A stretch of DNA of 64,000 nt from Rhodovulum sp. 12E13 (GCF_003340565.1 NZ_QPLK01000021.1:1-64000), one strand, 5' to 3'. Shown: positions 1 to 8,976, counted from the stretch's first letter. Made by a program: numbers and translations. Notes: a model not told the origin generated them from the letters alone.

Positions 1-551
1 TTGATCCGCGCGGCCAGCGCGTCGGAGGAAAACCCCGCGAAGACCACCGAGTGGATCGCCCCGATCCGCGCGCAGGCGAGCATGGCGTAGGCCGCCTCGG
101 GGATCATCGGCAGGTAGAGGATGACGCGGTCGCCCTTGCCGACGCCCAGGTCCTCGAGGATGTTCGCCATCCGGCACACTTCGCGGTGCAGCTCGGCATA
201 GCTGATGTGGCGGGCCTCCTCGGCGGGGTCGTCCGGCTCCCAGATGATCGCGGTCTGCTCGGCCCGGGTGGCCAGGTGCCGGTCGACGCAGTTGGCGCAG
301 ACGTTCAGCGTGCCGTCCTCGAACCAGCGGATATCGACCTGGCCCGGCTCGAACGACGTGCGCTTTACCCGCGTGAACGGCTTGATCCAGTCGACCCGCT
401 TGCCCTGCTCCGCCCAGAACCCCTCCGGATCCGCAACGCTCGCCGCGTACAGCTCCTCGTACGCAGCAGAACCGACATGCGATGACGCGGCAAAGCCGGC
501 GGGGACGGGTTGCAGGCCAGGCGCGGCGGGGGCGGCGTCGTGAATGGTCAT
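1..551 (-). CDS. acs: Acetyl-CoA synthetase, N-terminal part (cut by window edge)
   Basis: Only the first 183 codons are present; the gene runs off the left end. The protein starts [12 protein letters not shown] and continues through [48 protein letters not shown] and [20 protein letters not shown] to [16 protein letters not shown]. This is the well-conserved N-terminal half of AMP-forming acetyl-CoA synthetase, which makes acetyl-CoA from acetate, ATP and CoA in the cytosol. The ATG at 549-551 has a purine-rich GGGAGGAGCC just upstream on the minus strand. A good sigma-70 promoter lies about 130 bp upstream. The AMP-binding core and the regulatory lysine are beyond the edge. Confidence 0.95.
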   Translation of the reverse strand, partial: MTIHDAAPAAPGLQPVPAGFAASSHVGSAAYEELYAASVADPEGFWAEQGKRVDWIKPFTRVKRTSFEPGQVDIRWFEDGTLNVCANCVDRHLATRAEQTAIIWEPDDPAEEARHISYAELHREVCRMANILEDLGVGKGDRVILYLPMIPEAAYAMLACARIGAIHSVVFAGFSSDALAARI

Positions 552-1449
552 GGGCTCCTCCCGAAAAGCATTACCCCCGGTTAGCGGGCGGCGTGAGGCG
601 GCAACCTTGACCGGGATCAAACTGCGTCGTCCGGACAGGCGCTGAGAGGCTCCATACACGAATTGGTCAATGAGAGGCTAACATTCTTTTCTTTAATGCT
701 TTTCCTGTCAATGTTTTGACTGAACGGCACACCACCTGAAAAGGTTAGCGCCAACGCCGCGCACAAACGGCCCGGATTACAGATGCTTCCCTGTCATGCC
801 GGCCGCTCGCGCCCGTCGGGACGCGCCCGCACCGCACGCCGCGCCGCCGCCTCCGAGTGGCCTGCATGGTTGAAACTGTCGCAGCCGGCAGACCAGCCGG
901 TCACCGCACAACCGGCGCGCGAACCGCGCCCCAGACCACGGGCAGCACGATTCGGGCCGGGGCGAATCGGCTGGCGCGCAAATCGAAGGCATGTGCGGCC
1001 GAAGCCGACACCGGCAGACGCGGCGGGGGATCGTGGGCGACCCGTGCTGCGCGTTCGCGCAGCCGGCAGCGGAGGGTCGTGGGCGGGCCATGGCCGCGGC
1101 GGCGTGCGGCCTGCCACACCGTGGCGCGCGTCGATGGCAAAACGTCGCGGCGACCCTGCCGGCGCCCCGGACCGCGCCATCGGCGAACGGGCGCCTCACG
1201 TTGGCCCCAAGCCCCTGAACCGCGTGGAAGAAGGCAGGCCCGACACTGTGCGGCCACTGCCTGCGGCGCGCGCCGTGCGCGTTCGGCAAGGCTCCGCGAG
1301 CGGCAAGAGAGACGGGCAGGAAGCGCCGACAGCCGGGCAAATTCGTGGTAAGGAAGCCACGTGACGCGGCCGCGCCGGGCGGGCTTGTTCCTCGGCCGCG
1401 GCCGGACCGCCGCTGGCGACCTGCCGGCGGCACGGCGCGGGAGGAGACC
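552..1449. other. Long non-coding stretch upstream of acs
   Basis: Apart from the acs promoter, no gene is convincing here. Between about 780 and 1440 both strands have long open frames, but their translations are Arg/Ala/Pro/Gly-rich, lack recognisable motifs and conflict with each other, as expected for chance frames in very GC-rich DNA. The octamer GAGAGGCT occurs twice near 640-690. A degenerate gene cannot be excluded. Confidence 0.5.
683..711 (-). promoter_or_regulatory. Sigma-70 promoter for acs
   Basis: On the minus strand a perfect TTGACA (706-711) is followed after exactly 17 bases by AAGAAT (683-688, four of six matches to TATAAT). It sits in an AT-rich patch (about 650-745) that stands out from the GC-rich surroundings. 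The leader to the acs start would be about 125 nt. The assignment rests on consensus and spacing only. Confidence 0.6.
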
Positions 1450-1935
1450 ATGACGCCAGCGACGCTCATCCTCGGCATCGACCAGTCGGACGCATGTCCG
1501 GGCTTCGGCCCCGCCTGCCTCGAGAGGTTGGGCGCGCGATGGCGCTTTCCGGGCAAGGTCCGGCTGCTGCGCGTGGGAGCCGACGCGCCCGGCGTGGCGC
1601 ACCTCGTGCCAGGGGCGCAGGCGCTGCTCGTCTTCGGCGCGCTCGGGCCGCGCGCGGCGGGCGGGCTGCAGATCGTGCAGGGGCACAAGGCCCAGGACGT
1701 GCTCGACGCGGCCCCGCCGGGCGGCCTCGCCGCGCTGGCCGATGCGCTGGAGACCGCTGCGGCTGGCGGTGCGCGGCCGGGCCGGATGGCGCTCGTGGGC
1801 TGTGGCCCCGACACGGACGGCAACGCGCCGGTCGCCCCCGCGGTCGAGGTGGCGCTGACCATCCTGCGGGGGTGGGGCATCTGCCCGATGCCCGGCGCCG
1901 CGCGGGCGGAACAGCTGGAGCCGGCCGCCGGCTGA
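1450..1935 (+). CDS. Hydrogenase maturation protease-like protein without the metal ligands
   Basis: 161 aa. The fold signature of the HyaD/HupD/HybD family is visible: LILGIDQSDACPGFG aligns with the usual GIGN..x..DEGFG opening, then RWRFPGKVRLL, ALLVFGALGPRAAGGLQIV, and GRMALVGCGP near the end. In active members a Glu in DEG, an Asp in the LLVFDA-type strand and a later His bind nickel. Here they read CPG, FGA and no His, so proteolytic activity is doubtful. The ATG at 1450 follows GGAGGAGACC closely; an upstream in-frame start at 1345 would add a low-complexity tail. No hydrogenase genes are nearby. The family assignment is by eye. Confidence 0.6.
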   Translation: MTPATLILGIDQSDACPGFGPACLERLGARWRFPGKVRLLRVGADAPGVAHLVPGAQALLVFGALGPRAAGGLQIVQGHKAQDVLDAAPPGGLAALADALETAAAGGARPGRMALVGCGPDTDGNAPVAPAVEVALTILRGWGICPMPGAARAEQLEPAAG

Positions 1936-2002
1936 CCGCGCGGGCGGCAGGGGCCGCAATGGCCGCTTTCCCGCCGGCGGCGCGCATGTCACCCTCGCGC
2001 CC

Positions 2003-2920
2003 ATGCGGCTGGCCACCTTCAACGTCCAGAACATGCGGCTGCGCCGGACCGCCGGACGCGCCCGCCTCGACGGGGCGCGTGACCGCGACTGGCAGGGGCC
2101 CGACGATACCGCTCTCGACCGGATCGACCGGCGGCTGACGGCCGAGGTGATCCATGCGATCGACGCCGACGTTGTCGCGCTGCAGGAGGTGTTCGACCGC
2201 GAGACGCTCGACTGGTTCCACGACTCGGTCCTGCTGCCGACCGGCACCGCGCCCTACCCCCACCGGATCTGCCTGAAGGGCAACGACGGGCACGGGCTGA
2301 ACGTCGCGCTGATGAGCCGCCGCGCCCCCGACGCCGTGACGAGCCACGCCGAGGCGACGGCGGCCAGCCTCGGCCTCGCCGACCCGCCGGGCGAGGTGGC
2401 GCGCGGCCCGCTCTTTCGCCGCGATTGCCTCGCGGTGCGGATCGGGGCGCTCTCGCTCTACGTCTGCCACCTCAAGGCACCGTGGCCCGACAGGAAGCGG
2501 GCACGCGCGATCCGGCGGGCCGAGGCCGAGGGCGTGCGCCGCATTGTCGAGAGGGCGCACCCCGCCCCGGCCGAGGCCGAGTGGATCGTGCTGGGCGATC
2601 TCAACGAGGCGGCACCGCACGCCGGCGACGCGCTCGCGCCCCTGCGCGGCGGGTTCGCCGTCGACCTGATGGCGCGGCTGCCGCCGGGCGAGGACTGGAC
2701 GTTCCGCACGCCCGACGGCGCGGCGCAGGGGCGGCCCGACGCGATCCTGCTCTCGCCCGCCCTCGCCCGCCGCTTCCCCGATGCTTTGCCCCGGATCTTC
2801 CGCGCCGGGATGGACCCTGACGCGGCGGCGCGCGCCGGCCCGCGGTTCCGCGCGGTGGGCGCGCCCCGGCCCCATGCGAGCGACCACGCGGCGGTCTGGG
2901 TCGATCTCGACGGGTTGTGA
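2003..2920 (+). CDS. Endonuclease/exonuclease/phosphatase (EEP) family hydrolase
   Basis: 305 aa. The sequence opens MRLATFNVQNMRL, the first EEP motif. It then has ADVVALQEVFDRE (metal-binding Glu), VCHLKAPW, WIVLGDLNEAAP (Asp/Asn active-site pair near residue 196) and the C-terminal SDHAAVWVDL (catalytic His near residue 294). The family includes metal-dependent DNases and phosphodiesterases. No signal peptide is evident, so a cytosolic enzyme is likely. The natural substrate cannot be read from sequence. The gene begins 67 bp after the hydrogenase-protease-like gene, in the same direction, and converges on the CIA30-like gene. Confidence 0.85.
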   Translation: MRLATFNVQNMRLRRTAGRARLDGARDRDWQGPDDTALDRIDRRLTAEVIHAIDADVVALQEVFDRETLDWFHDSVLLPTGTAPYPHRICLKGNDGHGLNVALMSRRAPDAVTSHAEATAASLGLADPPGEVARGPLFRRDCLAVRIGALSLYVCHLKAPWPDRKRARAIRRAEAEGVRRIVERAHPAPAEAEWIVLGDLNEAAPHAGDALAPLRGGFAVDLMARLPPGEDWTFRTPDGAAQGRPDAILLSPALARRFPDALPRIFRAGMDPDAAARAGPRFRAVGAPRPHASDHAAVWVDLDGL

Positions 2921-2923
2921 GGC

Positions 2924-3463
2924 TCACCAGATCCACAGGCTCCGCACCTCGAGGTCGGCCTCATGGTCGCGGCCATAGGCGACGAGGCCGATCGACGTGA
3001 CATCCTGCGGCCGCGGCGTGCCGCGCAACAGCGCCCCCGAGGCCCGGAACGACGTGAACGGCAGACGCGCCTCCTGCCATTCGGGCGCGGTGGCGAACCC
3101 GGCCTGGTAGTAGTGCCACGGCAGGCGCGTGCCGCGCGTGCGCAGATGGACGAAATACCGCTCGCCGTTGCCCCGCGCCTCGAGCGCGATCCCGCGCGCG
3201 GCCGGGTCGAGGGGCGTGGCGAGCTCGGTGCGGACCTGGATGAAGCCGCCCCGGTTCTCGGTGCTGACCGTTCCGCTCAGCCGGATCGCGCCGCCGGTCG
3301 CCTCGGCCGCCCCCTTCGACACACCGCCCATCACCCGGTCGCTCAGGTAGCGCCACGGGCCCTCCGGATCGGTGACGTAATCGCGCTCCATGCCCTGCCC
3401 TTCTCCCGCGCCGGCGGCAAGGCAGGCCGCGCCGCCCAGGATCGCCCCCCGCCTGTCGATCAT
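2924..3463 (-). CDS. CIA30-like (complex I intermediate-associated protein 30 fold) exported protein
   Basis: 179 aa. The start MIDRRGAILGGAACLAAGAG looks like a Tat/Sec-type leader, which is why the CAT at 3461-3463 is preferred over an internal Met at 3391. The body reads WRYLSDRVMGGVSKG, ENRGGFIQVRTEL, GNGERYFVHLRT and WHYYQAGFATAPEWQEARLPF, which is the CIA30/NDUFAF1 jelly-roll domain. Bacterial homologues are mostly uncharacterised; a role in complex I assembly should not be assumed. It ends 4 bp from the convergent EEP gene, and the chemoreceptor gene diverges from it by 73 bp. Confidence 0.8.
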   Translation of the reverse strand: MIDRRGAILGGAACLAAGAGEGQGMERDYVTDPEGPWRYLSDRVMGGVSKGAAEATGGAIRLSGTVSTENRGGFIQVRTELATPLDPAARGIALEARGNGERYFVHLRTRGTRLPWHYYQAGFATAPEWQEARLPFTSFRASGALLRGTPRPQDVTSIGLVAYGRDHEADLEVRSLWIW

Positions 3464-3536
3464 GATTGCCCTGCCCCGTTCAGCCCCTGTCAACGGATCT
3501 CTGCCAAACGATGCCCCAAAGGTACGGGAGAACGCC

Positions 3537-5888
3537 ATGGCGGATTGGTCGGTCGCGCGACGTCTGAAAGTGGGCCTCGGCACGCTCGCCGGCGTGATCT
3601 TCGTGGTGGCACTCGTTGCCGTGGGCGCCTCGCTCTTCCTCAAGGGCCAGTTCGGAGAGTATCGCGCCACGTCACAGACGACCAACGATATCAATGCCAT
3701 CGCCGAGGACATGTTCGATGCCCGCCTCGCCGTCGCCGCCCTGCAGGCCGGCCGGGGCGACGCGGCAGCGCTGCGCGACGAAGTCGGCTCCAACCTGGCG
3801 GAAATCGACGAGGTCGCGCGTCGACTGCTGGACACGGGCGAGATCGATGCGCAGTCACGCGCTCATCTCCAAACGATCGTGACCGAGGCCGCGACGTTTC
3901 ACGCTGCCTTCCTGACCGGGGCCGACCGGCAAAGCGAACGCGATTCGCTTGTCGCCGGGGCGCTGGGCGAGGGCGACGCCGCGAAAGAGGCGCTCACCAC
4001 CCTGATGGACGCCTCGAACCGCGCCGGCGACGCGGGCACCACCTTCTCGGCCGCGCGGGTGCAGCGGGACCTGATGGAAGGGCGGATCGCGCTGGAGCGG
4101 TTCGCGACCACCGGCGCGCCCGAACAGATCGAGACGGCCCGCACCGTGCTCGCCGGTGCGCAGCAGCAGCTTTCGTGGATGGCCACGATGGTGTCCGACC
4201 AGGCGCGCACCGCAACGCTGACCTCGGCGCGCGACCTGGTGGCGGCCTACGCCGAGAGCGCCGAGGCCGTCGCCGCGACGCAGGCCGCCCGCGATGCGGC
4301 CTATGCCGACATGCACGAGGCCGAGGCCACGACGATGTCCGCGATCGACACGCTGGTCGACGACCTCGTAACCCGGCAGCAGGGCGTTCATGCCGAGATC
4401 CGCGGCACCTTCGCCATGACGACGCTCGCCCTCAGCCTGCTGGCGGGGGTGTCGTTGCTCGGCGCGCTTCTGATGGCCCGGGCGATGCTGCGCCGGATCG
4501 GCGCCGATTTCGACCGCTCGCTCGAGACGGTGGGCGCGCTCGCCGACGGCGATCTGGACGTCGAGATCGAGGGGGCCGGCCGCGCAACCGAATTCGGCCG
4601 CCTCGCCGACGCGCTCGTGATCTTCCGCGACAAGGGCAGGGAGGCGCAGGAACTCGCCCGCCGCGAGGACGCCGCCCGGCAGGAGCGGCTCGAGGCCGAG
4701 CGGAAGCAGGCCGAGCGCGAGGCGGAGGCGGAACGCGAGCGCACCGTGGCCGCGGCGCAGGCGGCGGAGGCGCGCAAGCGCGAGATCTTCGAGACGCTGC
4801 GCGCGGCCGTCGACGGCGTGGTGACGGCCGCGGCCGAAGGCGACTTCTCGCGCCGGGTCGATGCGGGGGCGCTCGACCCCGAGCTCGCGCCCTTCGCGCA
4901 GGGCATCAATCGCCTGATGGAAAACGTCGATCGCGGCCTTGCCGAGATCGCCAAGGTGAGCGGCCGCCTCGCCGAGGGCGATCTGCGCGAGGGCATGGAC
5001 GGGCAGTTCGAGGGCACCTTCGCGTCGTTGCAGCAGAACATCGAGGCGATGATCGCCTCGCTCGGGGGCCTGCTGTCGTCGATCGCCGCGGAGGCGGAGG
5101 GCGTGGCCGGCCAGTCGGCCGAGATGACGGCCGGAGCCGAGGATCTCGCCCGCCGCGCCGAGAGCCAGGCCGCCTCGCTGGAACAGACCTCGGCCGCGAT
5201 GACCCAGATCGCCTCGTCGGCCGACTCCAACGCGCATTCGGCCGCGCAGACCAACACCGCCGCGACCGAAATGAACGACGAGGCAGGCAAGGCGCGCGCC
5301 GTGCTCGACGGCACCGTGGCCGCGATGCGCGACATCGAGGCCCACTCGAAGGAGATCGAGGCCATCGTCGACGTCATCGAGGATATCGCCTTCCAGACCA
5401 ACCTGCTGTCGCTCAACGCCTCTGTCGAGGCCGCACGCGCCGGCGAGGCGGGCAAGGGCTTTGCCGTGGTGGCCAACGAGGTGCGCGCCCTGGCCCAACG
5501 CTCGGCAGAGGCGTCCTCCAAGGTGCAGCAGATCATCACGCAGAGCACCGGGGTGATCTCGCGCGGATCCTCTGCCGTGGACGAGACCGGCGAGGCGCTG
5601 TCACGGATCGTCGAGCGCATCGGCACCGTCTCGGCGAACCTGCGCGAGATCAAGGCGGCGAGCGAGGAACAGGCGACCGCGGTGAAGGACATCTCGAACG
5701 CCTTCGCCCAGCTCGACAAGATCACGCAGAAGAACGCGGCCGTGGCCGAGCAGACCCGGGGCGCGGCGGCGCTGCTCTCGACCCAGTCGGAGCGCATGCA
5801 GCAGGCGATCGGCAAGGTGCGCCTGCGCAACGCCCCTCACCCGGCGCGCAGCACCCTACCCGGAAAGACCGGCTCGGAAGCCGCCTGA
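3537..5888 (+). CDS. Methyl-accepting chemotaxis protein
   Basis: 783 aa. Transmembrane helix 1 covers about residues 13-35 and helix 2 about 294-314, enclosing a roughly 260-residue all-helical periplasmic sensor. After helix 2 come a HAMP domain, a charged coiled coil (AARQERLEAERKQAEREAEAE), a second HAMP-like segment (EIAKVSGRLAEGDLREGMDG) and the signalling hairpin with tip EDIAFQTNLLSLNASVEAAR. The two helix arms carry Ala/Gln/Glu-rich heptads for methylation. The ATG at 3537 follows GGTACGGGAG; a longer frame from 3390 would overlap the divergent CIA30-like gene. The C-terminus lacks an obvious CheR-docking pentapeptide. The ligand is unknown. Confidence 0.95.
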   Translation: MADWSVARRLKVGLGTLAGVIFVVALVAVGASLFLKGQFGEYRATSQTTNDINAIAEDMFDARLAVAALQAGRGDAAALRDEVGSNLAEIDEVARRLLDTGEIDAQSRAHLQTIVTEAATFHAAFLTGADRQSERDSLVAGALGEGDAAKEALTTLMDASNRAGDAGTTFSAARVQRDLMEGRIALERFATTGAPEQIETARTVLAGAQQQLSWMATMVSDQARTATLTSARDLVAAYAESAEAVAATQAARDAAYADMHEAEATTMSAIDTLVDDLVTRQQGVHAEIRGTFAMTTLALSLLAGVSLLGALLMARAMLRRIGADFDRSLETVGALADGDLDVEIEGAGRATEFGRLADALVIFRDKGREAQELARREDAARQERLEAERKQAEREAEAERERTVAAAQAAEARKREIFETLRAAVDGVVTAAAEGDFSRRVDAGALDPELAPFAQGINRLMENVDRGLAEIAKVSGRLAEGDLREGMDGQFEGTFASLQQNIEAMIASLGGLLSSIAAEAEGVAGQSAEMTAGAEDLARRAESQAASLEQTSAAMTQIASSADSNAHSAAQTNTAATEMNDEAGKARAVLDGTVAAMRDIEAHSKEIEAIVDVIEDIAFQTNLLSLNASVEAARAGEAGKGFAVVANEVRALAQRSAEASSKVQQIITQSTGVISRGSSAVDETGEALSRIVERIGTVSANLREIKAASEEQATAVKDISNAFAQLDKITQKNAAVAEQTRGAAALLSTQSERMQQAIGKVRLRNAPHPARSTLPGKTGSEAA

Positions 5889-6035
5889 ACCAGGAGACCA
5901 CCGCCACGGAGAGGGCGCTGCCTCGGGCAGCCGTGGGGCGGCAGCCAGGGAGCGGCGCCCCGCAACCGCAGGCTCGGCCCCGGTGGCAGGACACCGCGAC
6001 GCCGAGCCGACGAGACGCAGAGGACAGCGCGGACC

Positions 6036-6256
6036 TGGCAAGGCAAGGCATGGCACGGCGCGATGCGGCACGGCGCGATGCGGCACGGCGCGATGCGGCA
6101 CGGCGTGGCACTGCACAGCGGGGCACGGCACTTCACGGCGCGGCACCACGCAGCACGGCACTTCACGGCATGGCACCACGCAGCACGGCACGGCACGGCA
6201 TGGCACCCAAAAAGCGCGGCACGGCGCGGCACGGCGCGGCACGGCGCTGCACGGCC
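6036..6256. repeat. CGGCA-rich low-complexity tandem tract
   Basis: About 220 bp built from variants of the pentamer CGGCA/CGGCG. A 15-bp unit, GCACGGCGCGATGCG, is repeated three times near 6053-6101. A 30-bp unit beginning CACTTCACGG occurs at 6129-6158 and again at 6159-6188 with two differences. Every frame is open for long distances, yet the translations are simple repeats (RHGAMRHGAM, TARHG), so this is unlikely to be coding. It fills the gap between the chemoreceptor gene and the next gene (5889-6442). Confidence 0.85.
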
Positions 6257-6442
6257 ATCGCACCCTTGCGCCGCAGGCCGGCGCCGATGCGGGCATGTCC
6301 GTCTCCGCGGGCAAAACGGCCGGCCGCGTGGCCGCCATCCGGGCGCCGCGGGCCTCCGCTGTCGGCCCGCGGACCGCGCACCGAATTGCTACCGGACAGG
6401 GGCGCTCCTATACTCCTCGCCGCGGATCGGAGAGGCAGGGCA

Positions 6443-7321
6443 ATGCGCTTCACCTACCATATCGGGCTGCATTGCACGGACGCGGACCGCGCCCTCGACC
6501 GCCTGCTCGCACAATCGGGCACGCTGGCGCGCCAGGGCATCGCCGTGGCGCGCCCCGGCGTCTTTCGCCCGGCCCTGCGCGAGGCCATGCTCGAGCTTCG
6601 CGGCGCCGCCGCCTCGCCGCAGATGCAGGCGCACCTTCTCGCCGCGATCTGCGACATCGACGAGCCGGAGCATGTGCTGCTGTCGTCCGACAGCTTCCTC
6701 TGCGTGCCCCAGCGCGCGGTCGCCGACGGCACGCTCTACCCCCTTGCCCGCGAGCGCGCGCCATGGATCCGCAACCTCTTTCCAGATGCGCCCGCGCATT
6801 TTGCCCTTGCGCTGCGCAATCCCGCGAGCCTCATTCCGGCCCTGCAGGCGCGCTTCGCCGACCGCGAGAGCTGGGAGGAGTTCGTCGGCCGCATCGATCC
6901 CGAGGCGCTGTCGTGGACCGACATGGTGGCGCGCCTGCGCGACGCCGTGCCCGACGCCGAGATCACGGTCTGGTGCAGCGAGGACGCGCCGCTGCTCTGG
7001 CCCGATCTGCTCGCCCGGCTTGCCGGCACCCCGCCCGACGCGGCGCCCGAGGGCGGCGACGACTTCGTGGCAGACCTGATGTCGCCAGAGGGCTTCGCCC
7101 GCCTGCAGGGCTACCTGGCGGAGAACCCTGCCCGCGACGCGGGACACCGCCGCCGCGTCGCCGCGGCGTTCCTCGATCGCTTCGCCCGGCCCGAGGCGGT
7201 GGCCGACGAGTACGATCTGCCGGGCTGGGACGCCGACCGCGTCGCGCGCCTGACCGAGCGCTACGAGGCCGACATCGCCCGGATCGGCGCGATGCACGGC
7301 GTCACCCTGCTGCTGCCCTGA
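6443..7321 (+). CDS. Conserved hypothetical cytosolic protein
   Basis: 292 aa, function not recognised. It opens FTYHIGLHCTDADRALDRLLAQSGTL, continues with RPALREAMLEL, EHVLLSSDSFLCVPQRA, WIRNLFPDAPAHFALALRNPASLIPALQ and SWTDMVARLRDAVPDAEITVWCSED, and ends with a charged helix. The alternation of short hydrophobic strands and helices suggests a single alpha/beta domain, possibly sulfotransferase-like (HIGLHCT where a P-loop would sit), but this is weak. There is no signal peptide or membrane helix. The ATG at 6443 has AGGCAGGG eight bases upstream. It stands alone after the repeat tract. Confidence 0.75.
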   Translation: MRFTYHIGLHCTDADRALDRLLAQSGTLARQGIAVARPGVFRPALREAMLELRGAAASPQMQAHLLAAICDIDEPEHVLLSSDSFLCVPQRAVADGTLYPLARERAPWIRNLFPDAPAHFALALRNPASLIPALQARFADRESWEEFVGRIDPEALSWTDMVARLRDAVPDAEITVWCSEDAPLLWPDLLARLAGTPPDAAPEGGDDFVADLMSPEGFARLQGYLAENPARDAGHRRRVAAAFLDRFARPEAVADEYDLPGWDADRVARLTERYEADIARIGAMHGVTLLLP

Positions 7322-7373
7322 CCGGCCGCCCGCCGCCGCAGCCCGGCCTCGCGGCAGACCGCGCCGGGGCGGC

Positions 7374-7655
7374 TCACATGCCCAGCGCCTGCTTGTACAT
7401 CTCGAGCACCGCCTCCTCCTCGGCGATGTCGTCGGGCTCGCGCTTGCGCAGGGCGATCACCTTGCGCATCACCTTGGTGTCGTAGCCGCGCGCCTTGGCC
7501 TCGGCCATCACCTCCTTCTGCTGGTCGGCGATGTCCTTCTTCTCGGCCTCGAGCCGCTCGAACCGCTCAATGAACTGGCGCAGTTCGTCGGCCGTCACCC
7601 GGTAGCTGTCGGGCGCACCGCCCTCGTCGACCCCTGACTCGATCTGATCGGCCAT
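7374..7655 (-). CDS. gapR: DUF2312 nucleoid-associated protein (GapR-like)
   Basis: 93 aa, full family length. The core reads RVTADELRQFIERFERLEAEKKDIADQQKEVMAEAKARGYDTKVMRKVIALRK, the almost invariant DUF2312 coiled coil. In Caulobacter this family (GapR) forms a clamp on overtwisted DNA ahead of replication and transcription machinery. The extended N-terminal helix and basic KVMRKVIALRKRE stretch fit DNA binding. It is divergently placed from a small membrane-protein gene. Family identity is firm; functional equivalence to Caulobacter GapR is inferred. Confidence 0.9.
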   Translation of the reverse strand: MADQIESGVDEGGAPDSYRVTADELRQFIERFERLEAEKKDIADQQKEVMAEAKARGYDTKVMRKVIALRKREPDDIAEEEAVLEMYKQALGM

Positions 7656-7835
7656 GCGTCTTGCCTCCGCCCTTGCCTCGTGCCCCTGTGCCGCAGCGTC
7701 GCCCCGCTCGGCCGCCGCGTCCGGAGCCGCGTGGTAGCCACAGCGCAGCCCCCCCGCAAGGCTTGCCCGCCCCCGCGCGACAGGCTAGGCCGCCGCGACA
7801 GAGGAACTGGAAGGCCACGAGGGAGCGAACGGCGC

Positions 7836-8051
7836 ATGGACGGTCTCATCCTTGCCGGCGTGGCGCTGTCGGTCGCCGGCCTCGGCGGAATCCTGTGGTG
7901 CATCGTGACGGTATGGCGCGCGAAACGCGCGGGCCTCGACGACGACGCCCTGCGCGCCCGCCTCCAGCGGGTCGTCACGGTGAACCTGGCCGCACTCCTC
8001 ACCTCTGCCCTGGGGCTCGGGCTGATCGCGGTGGGGCTGATTCTGGCCTGA
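7836..8051 (+). CDS. Small two-helix membrane protein
   Basis: 71 aa. Two hydrophobic segments, LILAGVALSVAGLGGILWCIVTVW (about 4-27) and VNLAALLTSALGLGLIAVGLILA (about 49-71), flank a charged loop RAKRAGLDDDALRARLQR. This gives a hairpin with a cytosolic loop by the positive-inside rule. The ATG at 7836 has GAGGGAGCG upstream. Proteins of this shape sit next to DksA-like genes in related bacteria, but no function is known to me. Confidence 0.75.
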   Translation: MDGLILAGVALSVAGLGGILWCIVTVWRAKRAGLDDDALRARLQRVVTVNLAALLTSALGLGLIAVGLILA

Positions 8052-8069
8052 CGCGGCGTTGCGGGCGGG

Positions 8070-8408
8070 CTAGCGCGGATGGGCGCCGGCGCAGGCCGCA
8101 CAGAGCGGGGTATGGGGCAGGAGGTCGAGCCGCTCCCGGGCGATGTCGTCGCCGCAGCGCACGCAGACGCCGTAGGCCCCCTCCTCGATCCTCTGCAGCG
8201 CGGCGCGGATGGCGGCCATCTCGGCCTTGCCGGCAACGCCCTGCCGCTCGAGCACCTCGTCGGCCTCGCGCTCCTGCGCGAGTTCCGACCAGTCGCGGCT
8301 CTGGTGGCTGTCGAGCTCGTCCTCGATCTCGTGCAGCATCCGGTCGAGCGTCTCCAGCCGTGCTTCCAGCGTTTCCCTGCGGGCGGCGATATCGGGCGCG
8401 TCGGACAT
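8070..8408 (-). CDS. DksA/TraR-family zinc-finger protein
   Basis: 112 aa. An N-terminal coiled-coil pair (ETLEARLETLDRMLHEIEDEL) precedes a C4 zinc finger: CVRC, then after 17 residues CAAC (GDDIARERLDLLPHTPLCAAC). The family binds the RNA polymerase secondary channel and modulates promoters, often with ppGpp. In DksA two Asp at the coiled-coil tip are important; here the tip region reads SRDWSELAQEREADE, so activity may differ from canonical DksA. It converges on the small membrane-protein gene. Confidence 0.85.
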   Translation of the reverse strand: MSDAPDIAARRETLEARLETLDRMLHEIEDELDSHQSRDWSELAQEREADEVLERQGVAGKAEMAAIRAALQRIEEGAYGVCVRCGDDIARERLDLLPHTPLCAACAGAHPR

Positions 8409-8550
8409 GTCTCGGCGTCTCCCCCTCCACTACGGTTGAACGATCCTGCGCCGGCCCGGGCCCGGGGCGCCTTGACGCAGGTCAATCCCGCGCGGGGCGC
8501 CCTGCCCGCGGGCTCTTGACGCGGCGGTGCCGGAAGCAGGAAAAGGACAT

Positions 8551-8976
8551 ATGGAAATTCGCCCCCTGACAGGCCGCTACGCCGTCTCGCCCCAGATCGC
8601 CGCCGAAGACGTCGCGGCGGCGAAGGACGCCGGCTTCACCGCCATCATCTGCAACCGGCCGGACGAGGAGGTGCCGCCCGGCTTGCAGGCCGCCGACATC
8701 CGCGCGGCGGCCGAGGCTGCGGGCCTCGCCTTCGTCGAGAACCCGATCACGCATGGCGGGATGCCGCCCGAGACGATCGACCTGCAGCGGCGCACGATCG
8801 AAGAGGCGCCGGGGCCGGTGCTCGCCTATTGCGCGTCGGGCACCCGCTCGACGGTCGTGTGGATGCTCGGCGCCGCGCCCGAGGAGTCGCCCGACACCCT
8901 GCTGTCGGCGGCGCGCGCCCAGGGCTATGCGCTCGACATGCTGCGGCCCCAGCTCGACGAGCTGCACCGGGGCTGA
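8551..8976 (+). CDS. Beta-lactamase hydrolase-like / TIGR01244 phosphatase-fold protein
   Basis: 141 aa. The sequence has the dual-specificity-phosphatase-like fold found in the BLH family: PLTGRYAVSPQIAAEDVAAAKDAGF, IICNRPDEEVPPG, and the C-x5-R active-site loop YCASGTRST followed by VVWML. Family members are linked to sulfide or persulfide metabolism when fused to a metallo-beta-lactamase domain; this is the stand-alone form. The ATG at 8551 follows AAAAGGACAT. The substrate is not predictable. Confidence 0.85.
   Translation: MEIRPLTGRYAVSPQIAAEDVAAAKDAGFTAIICNRPDEEVPPGLQAADIRAAAEAAGLAFVENPITHGGMPPETIDLQRRTIEEAPGPVLAYCASGTRSTVVWMLGAAPEESPDTLLSAARAQGYALDMLRPQLDELHRG

Noticed and set aside
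777-1440. Overlapping long frames on both strands upstream of the hydrogenase-protease-like gene
   Set aside because: No motif, no ribosome site, contradictory reading frames and amino-acid composition of noise.
2963-7321. A forward open frame of more than 1,400 codons covering the CIA30-like gene, chemoreceptor and the following gene
   Set aside because: Its translation is Arg/Gly/Ala-rich outside the true 6443-7321 part, it crosses the repeat tract, and it is antisense or out of frame to clear genes. It is open only because the DNA has few stop-like trinucleotides.
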